Positions 20,426 to 29,639 of a stretch of 64,000 nucleotides of DNA are shown piece by piece; the first letter of the stretch is position 1; every line of letters begins with the position of its first letter. The notes under the pieces are model-generated. The model was not told the DNA's origin, made no database searches, and worked only from the letters and a program-made list of their open reading frames with translations. This DNA is from Pseudomonas sp. Irchel s3f7 (GTDB lineage: Bacteria > Pseudomonadota > Gammaproteobacteria > Pseudomonadales > Pseudomonadaceae), in the NCBI RefSeq assembly GCF_900187615.1, contig NZ_FYDO01000012.1, forward strand, positions 53,766 through 117,765, read 5' to 3'. Made by a program: the position numbers and the translations under genes.

Positions 20426-21174
20426 AAGGTGATCCCTTTGTGCCACACCCGTTGCCCGGTCACGCTGTGGTAGGGCGGGCGGTTCAATTCATAGGCCATG
20501 CTCATGGCGTCGAGCATGCTCCAGAGGATGTCCAGTTTGAACTGGAGAATCTCCAGCATGCGTTCCTGCCCTGCGCGGGTGGTGTAGTGCTGCAAAGTGA
20601 TCGCCAGGCCATGTTCTACATCACGCCGGGCCTGACCGAGGCGGGTGCGGAAGTACTCATAGCCGGTCGGGTCGATCCATGGGTAGTGCTGGGGCCAACT
20701 GTCCAGGCGCGACTGGTGGATCTGCGGGGCAAACAGTTCGGTCAGCGAGCTGCTGGCGGCCTCCTGCCAACTGGCCCGGCGGGCGAAGTTGACATAGGCA
20801 TCCACGGCGAAACGCACCCCGGGCAGCACCAGCTCCTGGGAGCGCAGTTGATCGGGGTCCAGGCCCACTGCCTGGCCCAGCCGCAGCCAGGCTTCGATAC
20901 CGCCGTCTTCGCCAGGCGCGCCGTCATGGTCGAGCAAGCGCTGGATCCACTCGCGGCGGATCTCCCGGTCCGGGCAGTTGGCCAGGATCGCGGCATCCTT
21001 GAGCGGGATATTCACCTGATAGTAAAAACGGTTCGCGACCCAGCCCTGGATCTGCTCGCGAGTCGCGCGGCCTTCATACATCGCCACGTGATACGGGTGA
21101 TGGATGTGGTAGAAGGCGCCCTTGGCGCGCAAGGCTGCTTCAAATTCTGCGGTGGTCAATGGTGTATCAGTCAT
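20422..21174 (-). CDS. pqqC: PqqC, pyrroloquinoline-quinone synthase
   Basis: Cofactorless oxidase (250 residues) that performs the final ring closure and oxidation to PQQ. The helical TenA/HO-like fold shows family blocks [25 protein letters not shown], LRRxW-like DREIRREW and [12 protein letters not shown]. Full family length. It lies 11 bp downstream of pqqB and overlaps pqqD by 4 bp. Confidence 0.96.
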   Translation of the reverse strand: MTDTPLTTAEFEAALRAKGAFYHIHHPYHVAMYEGRATREQIQGWVANRFYYQVNIPLKDAAILANCPDREIRREWIQRLLDHDGAPGEDGGIEAWLRLGQAVGLDPDQLRSQELVLPGVRFAVDAYVNFARRASWQEAASSSLTELFAPQIHQSRLDSWPQHYPWIDPTGYEYFRTRLGQARRDVEHGLAITLQHYTTRAGQERMLEILQFKLDILWSMLDAMSMAYELNRPPYHSVTGQRVWHKGITL

Positions 21175-21185
21175 TTCGGGCGCTC

Positions 21186-22097
21186 CTACAGTTCGATGCT
21201 CATGCCGTCGTAAGCGACTTCGACATTGCGTCGCACCAACTCGGCCCGCTCGGAGGAGTCTTCATCGAGGATCGGGTTGGTGTTGTTAATGTGGATCAGC
21301 ACCTTGCGCTGCTTCGGCAAATGCTCCAGCACTTCGAGCATGCCGCCCGGACCATTCTGGGCCAGGTGGCCCATTTCCCGGCCAGTTCGGGTGCCGACGC
21401 CACGGCGCTGCATTTCATCGTCGTCCCACATCGTACCGTCCACCAGCAGACAATCGCTGCCGGCCATGATCTCCAACAACGACTCGTCGACCTTGCCCAG
21501 CCCCGGGGCATAGAACAGCTTGCCACCCGTGCGCAGGTCTTCGACGATCAACCCGATGTTGTCGCCCGGGTGCGGGTCGAAGCGATGCGGTGAATAGGGT
21601 GGTGCGGCGCTGCGCAGGGGCAGTGGGGTGAAGCGCAGGTTCGGGCAGGCGGCGATGGTGAAGCTCTGGTCGAGTTCAATGCGATTCCAACTCAACCCGC
21701 CGTTCCAGTGGGTCAGCATGTTGAACAGCGGAAAGCCCGTGCTCAGGTCTTCATGGACCATGTCGGTGCACCAGACTTGATGCGGGCAACCTTCACGCAG
21801 GCTGAGCAGACCGGTGGTATGGTCGATCTGGCTGTCCATCAGGATGATCGCGCCAATGCCGGTGTCGCGCAGGGCCCGGCCCGGCTGCATCGGGGCAAAC
21901 GCCTGGAGCTGGGCGCGAATGTCCGGAGAGGCGTTGCACAGCACCCAGTTCACACCGTCATCGGACAGGGCGATGGACGACTGGGTGCGCGCCTGGGCCC
22001 GCAGGCTGCCGTCGCGAAAACCTGCGCAGTTGGCGCAGTTGCAGTTCCACTGGGGGAAACCGCCACCGGCGGCAGAACCTAGAATCTGGACGAACAT
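21186..22097 (-). CDS. pqqB: PqqB, PQQ biosynthesis metallo-hydrolase-fold protein
   Basis: Metallo-beta-lactamase-fold protein (303 residues) required for normal PQQ production, proposed to hydroxylate the Glu-Tyr intermediate. N-terminus [19 protein letters not shown], the CNCANC cysteine segment, the [11 protein letters not shown] metal-site motif and HINNTNPI near the end are all typical of the family. It is the second gene of the cluster, 72 bp after pqqA with a terminator-like hairpin between them. Confidence 0.96.
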   Translation of the reverse strand: MFVQILGSAAGGGFPQWNCNCANCAGFRDGSLRAQARTQSSIALSDDGVNWVLCNASPDIRAQLQAFAPMQPGRALRDTGIGAIILMDSQIDHTTGLLSLREGCPHQVWCTDMVHEDLSTGFPLFNMLTHWNGGLSWNRIELDQSFTIAACPNLRFTPLPLRSAAPPYSPHRFDPHPGDNIGLIVEDLRTGGKLFYAPGLGKVDESLLEIMAGSDCLLVDGTMWDDDEMQRRGVGTRTGREMGHLAQNGPGGMLEVLEHLPKQRKVLIHINNTNPILDEDSSERAELVRRNVEVAYDGMSIEL

Positions 22098-22130
22098 GGT
22101 TGCTCCATCATTCTGGAACCGAAAATAAAA

Positions 22131-22150
22131 CGCCTCGGCAGGCCGAGGCG
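22131..22150 (-). terminator. attenuator-like hairpin between pqqA and pqqB
   Basis: Perfect 9-bp inverted repeat CGCCTCGGC/GCCGAGGCG with a 2-nt loop; on the minus strand it is followed by TTTTATTTT. This is the form of an intrinsic terminator placed 20 bp after pqqA. It would give abundant short pqqA transcripts and reduced read-through into pqqB-E, which fits the need for excess precursor peptide. Confidence 0.85.
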
Positions 22151-22169
22151 CTGTCCATCAGGTACAAAC

Positions 22170-22244
22170 TTAACGGTTTGCGAAGTACATGGTGACTTCA
22201 AAACCGATACGCAGGTCGGTGTAAGCAGGTTTGGACCAAGACAT
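22170..22244 (-). CDS. pqqA: PqqA, PQQ precursor peptide
   Basis: A 24-residue peptide ([20 protein letters not shown] followed by FANR) that supplies the Glu16 and Tyr20 side chains converted to PQQ. Both residues are present at the conserved spacing E-V-T-M-Y. AGGAGT lies just upstream as ribosome-binding site. It is the first gene of pqqABCDE and too short for most gene callers. Confidence 0.97.
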   Translation of the reverse strand: MSWSKPAYTDLRIGFEVTMYFANR

Positions 22245-22568
22245 GAAAGTACTCCTATCAAGTGATGAGACGTTTGTCAGGTACATATTTCTGAGTTTGG
22301 TTGGGATCATTTTTGCAGCGTTCCAAGGCGCGCCCAACCCACGACGCCGTGTTTCGGTTGTCATACCTCGTCTTTTGCTGCCGTACGGTCGGATAATAGG
22401 ACGGCTTCAGGAAACTGCTCCAAGTACGAGAACGAGTGACTCGACAATTTAGCAACCAGGGCAGCGAAGCACTTCGCGAACGATTGAACTCGATTCTGCA
22501 GGGCACAAAATGTCATTGTCGTGCTCTCCCATGTTTGTACGAAAATAAAGTGCACTGGGAGAACCCCC
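22245..22568. promoter_or_regulatory. upstream region of pqqA
   Basis: About 320 bases between the oprB stop and pqqA. It must hold the pqqA promoter, but no convincing -35/-10 pair or palindrome stands out. Short open frames here lack coding character. No terminator is obvious for the upstream oprB gene, so read-through from oprB into pqq cannot be excluded. Confidence 0.4.
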
Positions 22569-23897
22569 TTACAGGCTGGTCTCGAATTTCAAACCGGCCA
22601 CCCACGCATCCCTGACCTCGCTGACTCCGCCAGGATTGCCTACAAATTGCAGGTTGGGGCGCACGGTCAGCCACTTGGTCACGCCAAAGCCATAGTAAAT
22701 TTCCATGTTGGTTTCTGAGCTTTGCGTTGGTGTATAGCGAGGGTCGTCATAATCGCTGACACCCGCCCGGTCATTCAGTTGCTGCTGATGATCTGTGAAG
22801 CGGTTATTCACATGGAGACTGGCGATGGCGACGCCGATTTCGTCATTCGGGCGAGATTTGAAGGGGGCCGTGTAGTAAGCGCCTACTTGCGCATAACGAT
22901 CGATCATATTGGTGGCTTTGTCATGCACGGTGGCATAGGCAAACACCGTCAGCCCGCGAGCGGCGAAGTCCGGATCTTTCCAGACTTGTTGTTGCCCGGC
23001 AATCCATGCGCCGTATTTACTATCGCGGGATTTTGCTATGCCGTTTTCTTCTGTGTTGACGTCGTTTGCGTCACGGCTGCTGTAATATGCCCCTACGCGA
23101 TATTCCCCTGGCAGCCGTCCGGCTCCCAGCGACGTGGTATGGACCAGCTCGACAGGTACCAAGGTACCCTCATTACCGCTGCCGCTGAGTTTGAAGCCGT
23201 TACCTATTTCCAGGTAGGAAGGGTTCTGCTCGTACGCACCGATCTGCGCATAAGTGTTATCGCTCAACGCGACCTTTACGCGGCCCGCCCATTGAGTGAT
23301 TGGCCAGTTATAAATGATATCGCCGGCCCAGTTACCCGGCTGCGCGCCGCAGAATGCCAAGTTCTGGAATTTGCAGGGAAAGCTGCCGAAGTCCTCGCCA
23401 AAGTTCATGCGGCCCAGTTTGATATCCAGCCCGCCGTCAAAGAACTTCTGACGATACCAGAGTTGCGTAAGCCGCCAGGTCTGGCCGCGCCCGTATACCT
23501 CTTGAACCTGACTGATGCCGCCTACCCGAGGATCGGTGATGACATCATTGGTGAGATTGCGCCCGTTACGATCCGATATCGTGAATTGAAAATCAGCGTC
23601 TTCCCAACCGAGTATTTTCTCAAGGTCAAAATTGCTCATCAGCGCAAGTTGGTCGGTATACCGCGCCGTGGTGTGCGAGTCGTAGCCACCGGCCAGATTC
23701 GTCGCGGCGTCGCCCGTGTAGAGCACGTTAAAGGTATAACCTTTTTCCAGCAATTCTGTGCGTAGGCCGCCCCAGTCTCCCAACATCCAAGGGGACTCGG
23801 GACTGAAGGCTTCTTGTGCATGACTGTTGGCCGCTCCGCAAAGCAGCAGCAATGCGACGGAAGTATTAAGCGTGTTGCAGTTCAAATGAGTGGTCAT
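22569..23897 (-). CDS. oprB: OprB-family carbohydrate-selective porin, copy 1
   Basis: Outer-membrane beta-barrel porin of 442 residues with a cleavable signal (about residues 1-27, ending SHAQ), the conserved LGDWGGLR block just after the mature start, and a C-terminal Phe-rich strand ending AGLKFETSL. OprB proteins import glucose and related sugars; this copy sits between tcuAB and pqq genes, so an acid or sugar-acid substrate is possible. A second copy begins exactly 40,400 bp further along in the same orientation. The 23101-23600 segment is nearly identical in both, while the 3' end differs strongly. Confidence 0.88.
   Translation of the reverse strand: MTTHLNCNTLNTSVALLLLCGAANSHAQEAFSPESPWMLGDWGGLRTELLEKGYTFNVLYTGDAATNLAGGYDSHTTARYTDQLALMSNFDLEKILGWEDADFQFTISDRNGRNLTNDVITDPRVGGISQVQEVYGRGQTWRLTQLWYRQKFFDGGLDIKLGRMNFGEDFGSFPCKFQNLAFCGAQPGNWAGDIIYNWPITQWAGRVKVALSDNTYAQIGAYEQNPSYLEIGNGFKLSGSGNEGTLVPVELVHTTSLGAGRLPGEYRVGAYYSSRDANDVNTEENGIAKSRDSKYGAWIAGQQQVWKDPDFAARGLTVFAYATVHDKATNMIDRYAQVGAYYTAPFKSRPNDEIGVAIASLHVNNRFTDHQQQLNDRAGVSDYDDPRYTPTQSSETNMEIYYGFGVTKWLTVRPNLQFVGNPGGVSEVRDAWVAGLKFETSL
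23101..23600 (-). repeat. direct repeat unit 1 (within oprB copy 1)
   Basis: Aligned without gaps at offset 40,400 to 63501-64000, I count 4 mismatches in 500 bases (at 23175, 23355, 23472 and 23599 or within a base of these). The repeat runs off the window at the second site, so its full length is not known. Confidence 0.93.
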
Positions 23898-24223
23898 GAT
23901 AATCTCTGCTTTTGTTTTTATTAGTCAGATAATCGAACACATCTTCAGGTTGATCTTCCGCCCGGAAGAGCATTAAAGAATGTCTGCAACGGGTTGATCC
24001 CAGCGAAGAGCGACTGGAGTCTGGGTTTGTAAAGGCGTCGAGCTTGACGTGACACACGGTAAGTTGATGAGAAGACGGGACCTAACTCATGCCTCGTCTG
24101 TTCTTGCGAAACAGCTCGGTAATTTATTTGAGCATCGGTAACGCTCTCCTTGTGATTCTCATGAAGATTACTTTCAACTTAACGGCGCCGAGGATGCCGT
24201 CGGTGCGTTCTTGAAAACACCGG
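23898..24223. other. intergenic stretch between tcuB and oprB
   Basis: About 325 bases. The part next to oprB should hold its promoter or leader, with only a weak ribosome-binding site (GCAGAG) before the start codon. No hairpin terminator after tcuB or clear palindrome was found. Confidence 0.45.
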
Positions 24224-25381
24224 TCATTCGCCGGCCGCACTGATCGGGTTGGGTTGGCGTTTTTCAATGGTGTATTTCAGCAACGCAGCGCTGCGGAATA
24301 TGCCGTGGGCGAATTTGCTATAGGGCATGGTCAGAAAGAACGCCATGACCAGACCTAGGTGGATCGCAAGCAACAAGCCCAACGCGCTGGTTTCGCGCCC
24401 GGCAAGCAATGCAAGACCGCTAGCGCTGACCAGGAACAGAAGCGCGATGAAGCCACGATCCATCGGTTTCTGATTCTCGTCCCCTTGTTGCGGGTTACGC
24501 CGCAGATTCATCCAGAGCAAACCTGCTGGGCCGATCAGCAGACCTACGCCACCGAAAATGCCGAGTAGCACTGGCAGGCTTAAAACCGGGTAGGGGGCCG
24601 ACCAATCCAGCAAAAAATGATAGAGAGTGGCAACGCCTGTGGCTGCGAAGCACAGCATGAACCCATAGAAGGTGAGGTGGTGAAAGCGGCGGCGCCATAG
24701 GGTGAATGCGTCGTCGGCGTTGTTGCAGCCTTCCCCATGTCCGCCGTCCAGGTACTTGAGTTGTGCGACGTTGGCGCCGGCCTCCAGTGCTGCACTGGCT
24801 TTCAACGGCAGAGGTGCCTCGGCGGGTGAGATTTCGCGCCAGAATCGACGCACGCCGATGCCCAGGGCCAACACGGCAAAACCGAACACCGCGCTGAACA
24901 TCAGTGCCAACGTGTTGTGTGGGAAAATCCCGTAGAAGTTACCGCCTGGCATGGCAACGAACAGGTTGCCCATGATCATCAAGGTAAGCGACAGGAACAG
25001 CGCCAACCCAGCGCCTGAAGCCAGCCCCAAGGTAAGGCCGTTGCGTTGGTACAATTTACCCAGTGGCTGCGGCCAGGCGTAATTGGTGTAGGTTTCCAGC
25101 CGTACCTTGGCCATGGCTTTGGGTACGTTGACTGCAAATTCGTGCGGGGCAGCGTATTGGCAGGCCGACAGGCACGCGCCGCAGTTGTGGCAAAGGTTCG
25201 CCAAGTAATGAATGTCGGCCTGACCGAATTCAAGATGCCGGGTCATTGCGGGGAATACGGCACAGAAACCTTCGCAATAGCGGCAGGCATTGCAAATGGT
25301 CATCTGCCGTTCGACTTCGGTTTCCTGCAGGTTGAGGACCGGGATCAGTTGGCTGGATACCTGGGGATCAAACAGCTGCAT
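24224..25381 (-). CDS. tcuB: TcuB, tricarballylate utilization 4Fe-4S membrane protein
   Basis: Membrane iron-sulfur protein (385 residues) that reoxidises the flavin of TcuA and passes electrons to the quinone pool. The N-terminus has two cysteine clusters ([11 protein letters not shown] at about 30-40 and [11 protein letters not shown] at about 64-74) for 4Fe-4S centres. About five to six hydrophobic helices follow, with a C-terminal tail. Also known as CitB-type in citrate clusters. It overlaps the end of tcuA by 14 bp, so the pair is translationally coupled. Confidence 0.92.
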   Translation of the reverse strand: MQLFDPQVSSQLIPVLNLQETEVERQMTICNACRYCEGFCAVFPAMTRHLEFGQADIHYLANLCHNCGACLSACQYAAPHEFAVNVPKAMAKVRLETYTNYAWPQPLGKLYQRNGLTLGLASGAGLALFLSLTLMIMGNLFVAMPGGNFYGIFPHNTLALMFSAVFGFAVLALGIGVRRFWREISPAEAPLPLKASAALEAGANVAQLKYLDGGHGEGCNNADDAFTLWRRRFHHLTFYGFMLCFAATGVATLYHFLLDWSAPYPVLSLPVLLGIFGGVGLLIGPAGLLWMNLRRNPQQGDENQKPMDRGFIALLFLVSASGLALLAGRETSALGLLLAIHLGLVMAFFLTMPYSKFAHGIFRSAALLKYTIEKRQPNPISAAGE

Positions 25382-26822
25382 GTTGAGGCTCCGAGTTCAC
25401 AGGAGAAAGACCAAACCCCGCACAAAGCGCGGCCTGTACGCCGGCGATTCGTCCGAAGGCGGTACCGATGGCCATGCCAATACCCGCGGTATAACCCTTG
25501 CCCAGTACGTTGCCAGCCATCATTTCTCCGGCGACAAACAGGTTCGGGCTGGCCTTGCCATCAAAGTGCACGGCGGCCGTTTCGTCGGTCGCCAAGCCGA
25601 GATAGGTAAAGGTGACACCTGGCTTGAGGGGGTAGGCGTAGTAGGGTGGTTTGGTGAGCGGCCTTGCCCAGTGAGTCTTGGCGGGAGTAAGCCCTTCGGT
25701 ATGGCAGTCATCGAGCGTGGTGTGGTCGAACGTGCCGACATGGCAAGCGTTGTTGTAGTCTTCGATGGTTTTAACGAACTGCGTTTGCGGCAAGTTCAAC
25801 AGGCGAGCAAGTTCTGGCAACGTTCGTGCTGTGGTTCCAGGGAACACCGGCGGCATGAAGCGGCCAAGTGCCTGTTGGTCGATAATCGAGTAGGCCTGCT
25901 GGTTGGGTTGTCCTGCAACGAGACGGCCCCAGATCGCATAACGTTTGGGCCAGAAATCCTCACCCTCATCGTAAAACCGTTCGCCATCGCGGTTGACAAC
26001 CACGCCCAGGGATACGCAGTCGATGCGGGTACAGATACCGCCGTCGTAAAGCGGAGCCCGTGCGTCGATGGCCACCATATGCGCCTGAGTCGGGTCGCCG
26101 ACTGCATCGGCGCCAAGATCGAGCATCCGTCGCAACAACACACCAGTATTGAAGCGGGTGCCGCGAATCAGGAAGTTGTCCGATGGCCATTCACCGCGCT
26201 CGTTTTGCCCCCAAGCCTCCCGTAGCCATTCGCGGTTGGATTCAAACCCGCCAGCAGCCAAGACGCAGGCGCGTGCTTCGATACGCTCCGCTGGCAATCG
26301 TTGTCCATCTACCTCGCGTTCGGCCAGGTGAGCTGCGACGAAAGCACCGTTTTCCAGTTCTATGTCAGTGACCTGAGCGTCATAACGGATCTTCACGCCC
26401 AGGCGTTCGGCGCTGCGAAAGTAGGCATTGACCAGTGCCTTTCCGCCGCCCATGAAAAACGCGTTGGTGCGAGCCACATGAAGAGCACCCGACAAGGGCG
26501 GCTGAAAGTGCACGCCATGTGAACGCATCCAATCACGGCAAGATGACGAGGCACGAATGGCGATGCGCGCCAGTTTCTCGTTGGTAAGGCCACCGGTGAC
26601 TTTAAGCAGATCCTGCCAATATTCTTCTTCGGGATAGGCATCGACCAGCACATCCTGAGGCGCATCGTGCATGCAGCGCAGGTTGCGCGTGTGCTGCGAA
26701 TTTCCGCCGCGCCAGACTTTCGGCGAGCCTTCCAGCAGCATCACGCTGGCGCCTGCCTCTCGTGCCATCAATGCGGCACATAACGCAGCGTTGCCGCCAC
26801 CTATCACCAGAACGTCGACCAT
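25368..26822 (-). CDS. tcuA: TcuA, FAD-dependent tricarballylate dehydrogenase
   Basis: Flavoprotein (484 residues) that oxidises tricarballylate to cis-aconitate. The start at 26822 is chosen for its GGAGATACG ribosome-binding site and because the protein then begins with the FAD motif [13 protein letters not shown]; an upstream in-frame ATG would add 59 uncharacteristic residues. Other succinate dehydrogenase/fumarate reductase-type motifs are [18 protein letters not shown] and the C-terminal [20 protein letters not shown]. No tcuC transporter or tcuR regulator gene is adjacent. Confidence 0.92.
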   Translation of the reverse strand: MVDVLVIGGGNAALCAALMAREAGASVMLLEGSPKVWRGGNSQHTRNLRCMHDAPQDVLVDAYPEEEYWQDLLKVTGGLTNEKLARIAIRASSSCRDWMRSHGVHFQPPLSGALHVARTNAFFMGGGKALVNAYFRSAERLGVKIRYDAQVTDIELENGAFVAAHLAEREVDGQRLPAERIEARACVLAAGGFESNREWLREAWGQNERGEWPSDNFLIRGTRFNTGVLLRRMLDLGADAVGDPTQAHMVAIDARAPLYDGGICTRIDCVSLGVVVNRDGERFYDEGEDFWPKRYAIWGRLVAGQPNQQAYSIIDQQALGRFMPPVFPGTTARTLPELARLLNLPQTQFVKTIEDYNNACHVGTFDHTTLDDCHTEGLTPAKTHWARPLTKPPYYAYPLKPGVTFTYLGLATDETAAVHFDGKASPNLFVAGEMMAGNVLGKGYTAGIGMAIGTAFGRIAGVQAALCAGFGLSPVNSEPQHAAV

Positions 26823-27145
26823 CGTATCTCCTCGATTCACTGGCAGGTCGAAGTGACTGCCGGCCAGTGGATTAACCATAGGGATGGGCTCATCGCCGCG
26901 AAAGGCGGATTTAGAGGTGAGGGCTTCAGTTTTAGTGAAGGGTGATGTTTCTGTGCAGGGGGATATGTGGCGGGCGTTACCACGCTCCCTGAAATACAAA
27001 ACGCCCGATGCAAATGCACCGGGCGCTTTGATAATGAAATGGATATAGACCCATTTCAGAGACAGGCAGATTTACCCAGTCCAAGACTTTGGAGACAGGT
27101 CACGATGGACCGGCTCCTTAGTTGATCAGCTATTGTCAGCCGTCA
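26823..27145. promoter_or_regulatory. region between PQQ dehydrogenase stop and tcuA start
   Basis: About 320 bases containing a terminator for the dehydrogenase side (see 27002-27025) and, nearer 26823-26990, the probable tcuA leader and promoter. No clear operator palindrome was seen. Confidence 0.5.
27002..27025 (-). terminator. rho-independent terminator downstream of the PQQ dehydrogenase gene
   Basis: Inverted repeat CGCCCGATGC/GCACCGGGCG with a 4-nt loop and one A.C mismatch. On the minus strand it is followed by TTTTGTATTT, the pattern of an intrinsic terminator, 120 bp after the dehydrogenase stop codon. Confidence 0.85.
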
Positions 27146-29581
27146 TTACTTGCCGTCTGGAATTGCAAAAGCAACCAGCTTCGAACCAGGCTTCGTACGA
27201 TAATGCGGGCGCCCACCCTCGGCGACCACCACAAATTGCCTTCCGCTGACCGGACTGCGATAGGTCATGGGCGTAGCATTTGCGCTGGTGGCCAGGCGGC
27301 TGCTCCACAGCTCCCGACCGGTGGCGGCATCCAGGGCACGGAACGTATGCTCTGCTGCGCCACCGATAAATACCAGGCCGCCACGGGTCGTCACGGCGCC
27401 ACCGGCGGTCGGTGTACCGATCGGGATGGAGACCAGGGTCGGCAGACCGAATGGGCCAATGTCACGCGGTGAGCCAAATGGCTTGGACCAGATGAGCTTG
27501 CCGCTGACAAGATCAACAGCGCCAATCAGGCCCCAAGGCGGCGCATTGCAAGGAATGCCAAGCTGCGAAAGGAAGTTGACCCGATAAGCACCGTATGGCG
27601 TGTCAAGCATAGGCTGCTCGGCTTGTCCCCCTGCGTCCAGACCAGGTGCAATCTTGAAATTGCGTTGCGTTGCTTCTTCGCGTGTTACCAACTCGATTCG
27701 GTCAGGGACCTGAGTCCAGTTGACGATCATCAGCCCGCGATCAACGTCCAGCGAGATGCCATTCCAGTTCACACCACCCATTGAACCGGGATCGATCAAG
27801 ACATTCTTGTCGAGCGTGATGGGCGTGAACTGGCCCTCGTAGCGCGATTGTTTGAACATGATCCGGCAAACCATCTGGTCGATCGGCGTCGCCCCCCACA
27901 TGTCTTTTTCGCGCAGTTGAGGCCCCCTGAAAGCAGGGAGCTCGACAGAAGCAGGTTGGGTAGGGGACAGCCATTCGCCTTTGGCAATATCACGCTGAGG
28001 CACAGGCTGTTCTTCCACCGCCTTGATCGGCTCGCCAGTCTCGCGGTCGAGCACGAAAATCTCGCCGCGCTTGGTCGGTTGGATCAGTGCTGGCCGCATG
28101 CCCTTTGCGGTAGGCCAGTTCAACAGGGTGGGCTGAGAGGCGACGTCATAATCCCAGATGTCGTGGTGCGTGGCCTGGAATTTCCAGCGCAGCCGACCCG
28201 TCTCCGCGTCGAGAGCGATCACCGCACTGGAGATGTCCTCGTCATAGGGACGGCGCTGGCCACCGTAAGCATCAGGTGTCGCGTTGCCCACGGGCAAATA
28301 AATCAGGCCGAGCTTCTCATCCGCGCTGATGGGGGCCCAGCTGTTGGGCGTGGAAGGCGTGTAATACTGTCCTTCAGGTGGCAGCCCGAGGCGATTCGGC
28401 GCGCCGGCATCAAAAGCCCAGGCGAGTTCGCCTGTCACCGCGTCGAAAGCCCTGATGACGCCCGACGGACCACCCCAATATTGCCCGTCGGGGATGCCGC
28501 CACCGACGACAATCTTGCCGCGGATAACTTGCGGTGCCGAGCTGACGTAGAACAAGCCATGTGGGTAAGGTGCGACGCCCTTTGTCAGATCGACCGCGCC
28601 GTTGTTACCAAACCCTGGGCAGTATTCACCGGTTTTCGCATCCAGTGCCACCAGCGTGGGGTTGTGGCTGGGGGCGTAGATGCGTTCCGAGCAAAACCCA
28701 TTGGCGTCAGGCACTTTGTAGTACGCCACACCCCGACAAGGTTTACCCGACTGCGGTACGCCGTTGGAAATGTCGCGGCGCCACAATTCTTTGCCGGTTT
28801 CCGCATCGAATGCATGGATGCCGTTATTGCCATCACACGCGTACAGGGAACTACCCATCATGATGGGGGTGCCTTCGATCGCGTTGAGATCGCCGTTCAC
28901 CGGCGCCATGTCGGCTTCCCAGACTTTGACCAGCTTCGAGACGTTGGTTGTGTCTATGTCGGCAAGCGGGCTGAAGCGGGTCCCACCCTGGTCATTGCCG
29001 TAGGCTTGCCAGTCGGTACGTTCGTTGTTGGCCATTGGCTCAGGCAGTTTCGCTGGCGCCTGCGATTGCAAGCCGCGTCTCAACATCGGAAAGTCCGGTG
29101 CGTCAGGTCCGAAAGCGTGACTGACGCTCCCCAAGGCGATTGCAGCGGCCAGGCCGCCGGCAAACGATGGCCAGCCGCGTGGAAGCTTCCGGGTGTTCGG
29201 CGCAGGCGTGAGTCGGGTGAAATGCGGTAGCAGAAGTACTGCGCCGAGAACGAACGGACCAATCAGTCGGGGCGCCAGCTGCCAGCCGTTAAAACCCACT
29301 TCCCACAAGCTCCAGGCCGTGGTCCAGACCAGCATTGCGGCATAGACCCAAATCCCTCGCGCATCGCCGCGCCAGAGAAATACAGCGCTTGTGATGAAGG
29401 CCAGTCCGGTGATCAGGTAGTACGCAGAACCTGCGTCCGCAACCAAGATGACACCGCCAATGGAAAGGGCCAGGCCGAGTATCAGTAATACAATGGCAAA
29501 GATACGACACACCCATCGTGAAGCTTTCGTCGTATCGCGCTTGGCATTCAAAGAGTCAGGCTCTGCGCCAATAGGGGTCAT
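27146..29581 (-). CDS. membrane-bound PQQ-dependent dehydrogenase (glucose/quinate/shikimate family)
   Basis: Periplasm-facing quinoprotein (811 residues) that oxidises a sugar or cyclic polyol and sends electrons to ubiquinone. About five membrane helices occupy residues 22-150; an eight-bladed PQQ propeller follows, with several AxDxxTGxxxW-type repeats (FDAETGKELWR, FDAVTGELAW, LDAATGRELW). Catalytic-region blocks HHDIWDYDV and PTKRGEIFVLD keep the Asp and Lys known from E. coli Gcd. It differs enough from canonical Pseudomonas Gcd that glucose cannot be assumed; quinate/shikimate is an alternative. The pqq genes 5 kb downstream could supply its cofactor. Confidence 0.9.
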   Translation of the reverse strand: MTPIGAEPDSLNAKRDTTKASRWVCRIFAIVLLILGLALSIGGVILVADAGSAYYLITGLAFITSAVFLWRGDARGIWVYAAMLVWTTAWSLWEVGFNGWQLAPRLIGPFVLGAVLLLPHFTRLTPAPNTRKLPRGWPSFAGGLAAAIALGSVSHAFGPDAPDFPMLRRGLQSQAPAKLPEPMANNERTDWQAYGNDQGGTRFSPLADIDTTNVSKLVKVWEADMAPVNGDLNAIEGTPIMMGSSLYACDGNNGIHAFDAETGKELWRRDISNGVPQSGKPCRGVAYYKVPDANGFCSERIYAPSHNPTLVALDAKTGEYCPGFGNNGAVDLTKGVAPYPHGLFYVSSAPQVIRGKIVVGGGIPDGQYWGGPSGVIRAFDAVTGELAWAFDAGAPNRLGLPPEGQYYTPSTPNSWAPISADEKLGLIYLPVGNATPDAYGGQRRPYDEDISSAVIALDAETGRLRWKFQATHHDIWDYDVASQPTLLNWPTAKGMRPALIQPTKRGEIFVLDRETGEPIKAVEEQPVPQRDIAKGEWLSPTQPASVELPAFRGPQLREKDMWGATPIDQMVCRIMFKQSRYEGQFTPITLDKNVLIDPGSMGGVNWNGISLDVDRGLMIVNWTQVPDRIELVTREEATQRNFKIAPGLDAGGQAEQPMLDTPYGAYRVNFLSQLGIPCNAPPWGLIGAVDLVSGKLIWSKPFGSPRDIGPFGLPTLVSIPIGTPTAGGAVTTRGGLVFIGGAAEHTFRALDAATGRELWSSRLATSANATPMTYRSPVSGRQFVVVAEGGRPHYRTKPGSKLVAFAIPDGK

Positions 29582-29639
29582 AAGGGTTTCTCCATGTGAT
29601 CAATAGGACACACGTGTTGGGAACAAGCATTGAGGCGGC

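Noticed and set aside
27848..29230. Plus-strand 460-codon frame opposite the PQQ dehydrogenase
   Set aside because: It mirrors the codon structure of the real gene, has no domain and is explained by GC-rich third positions.
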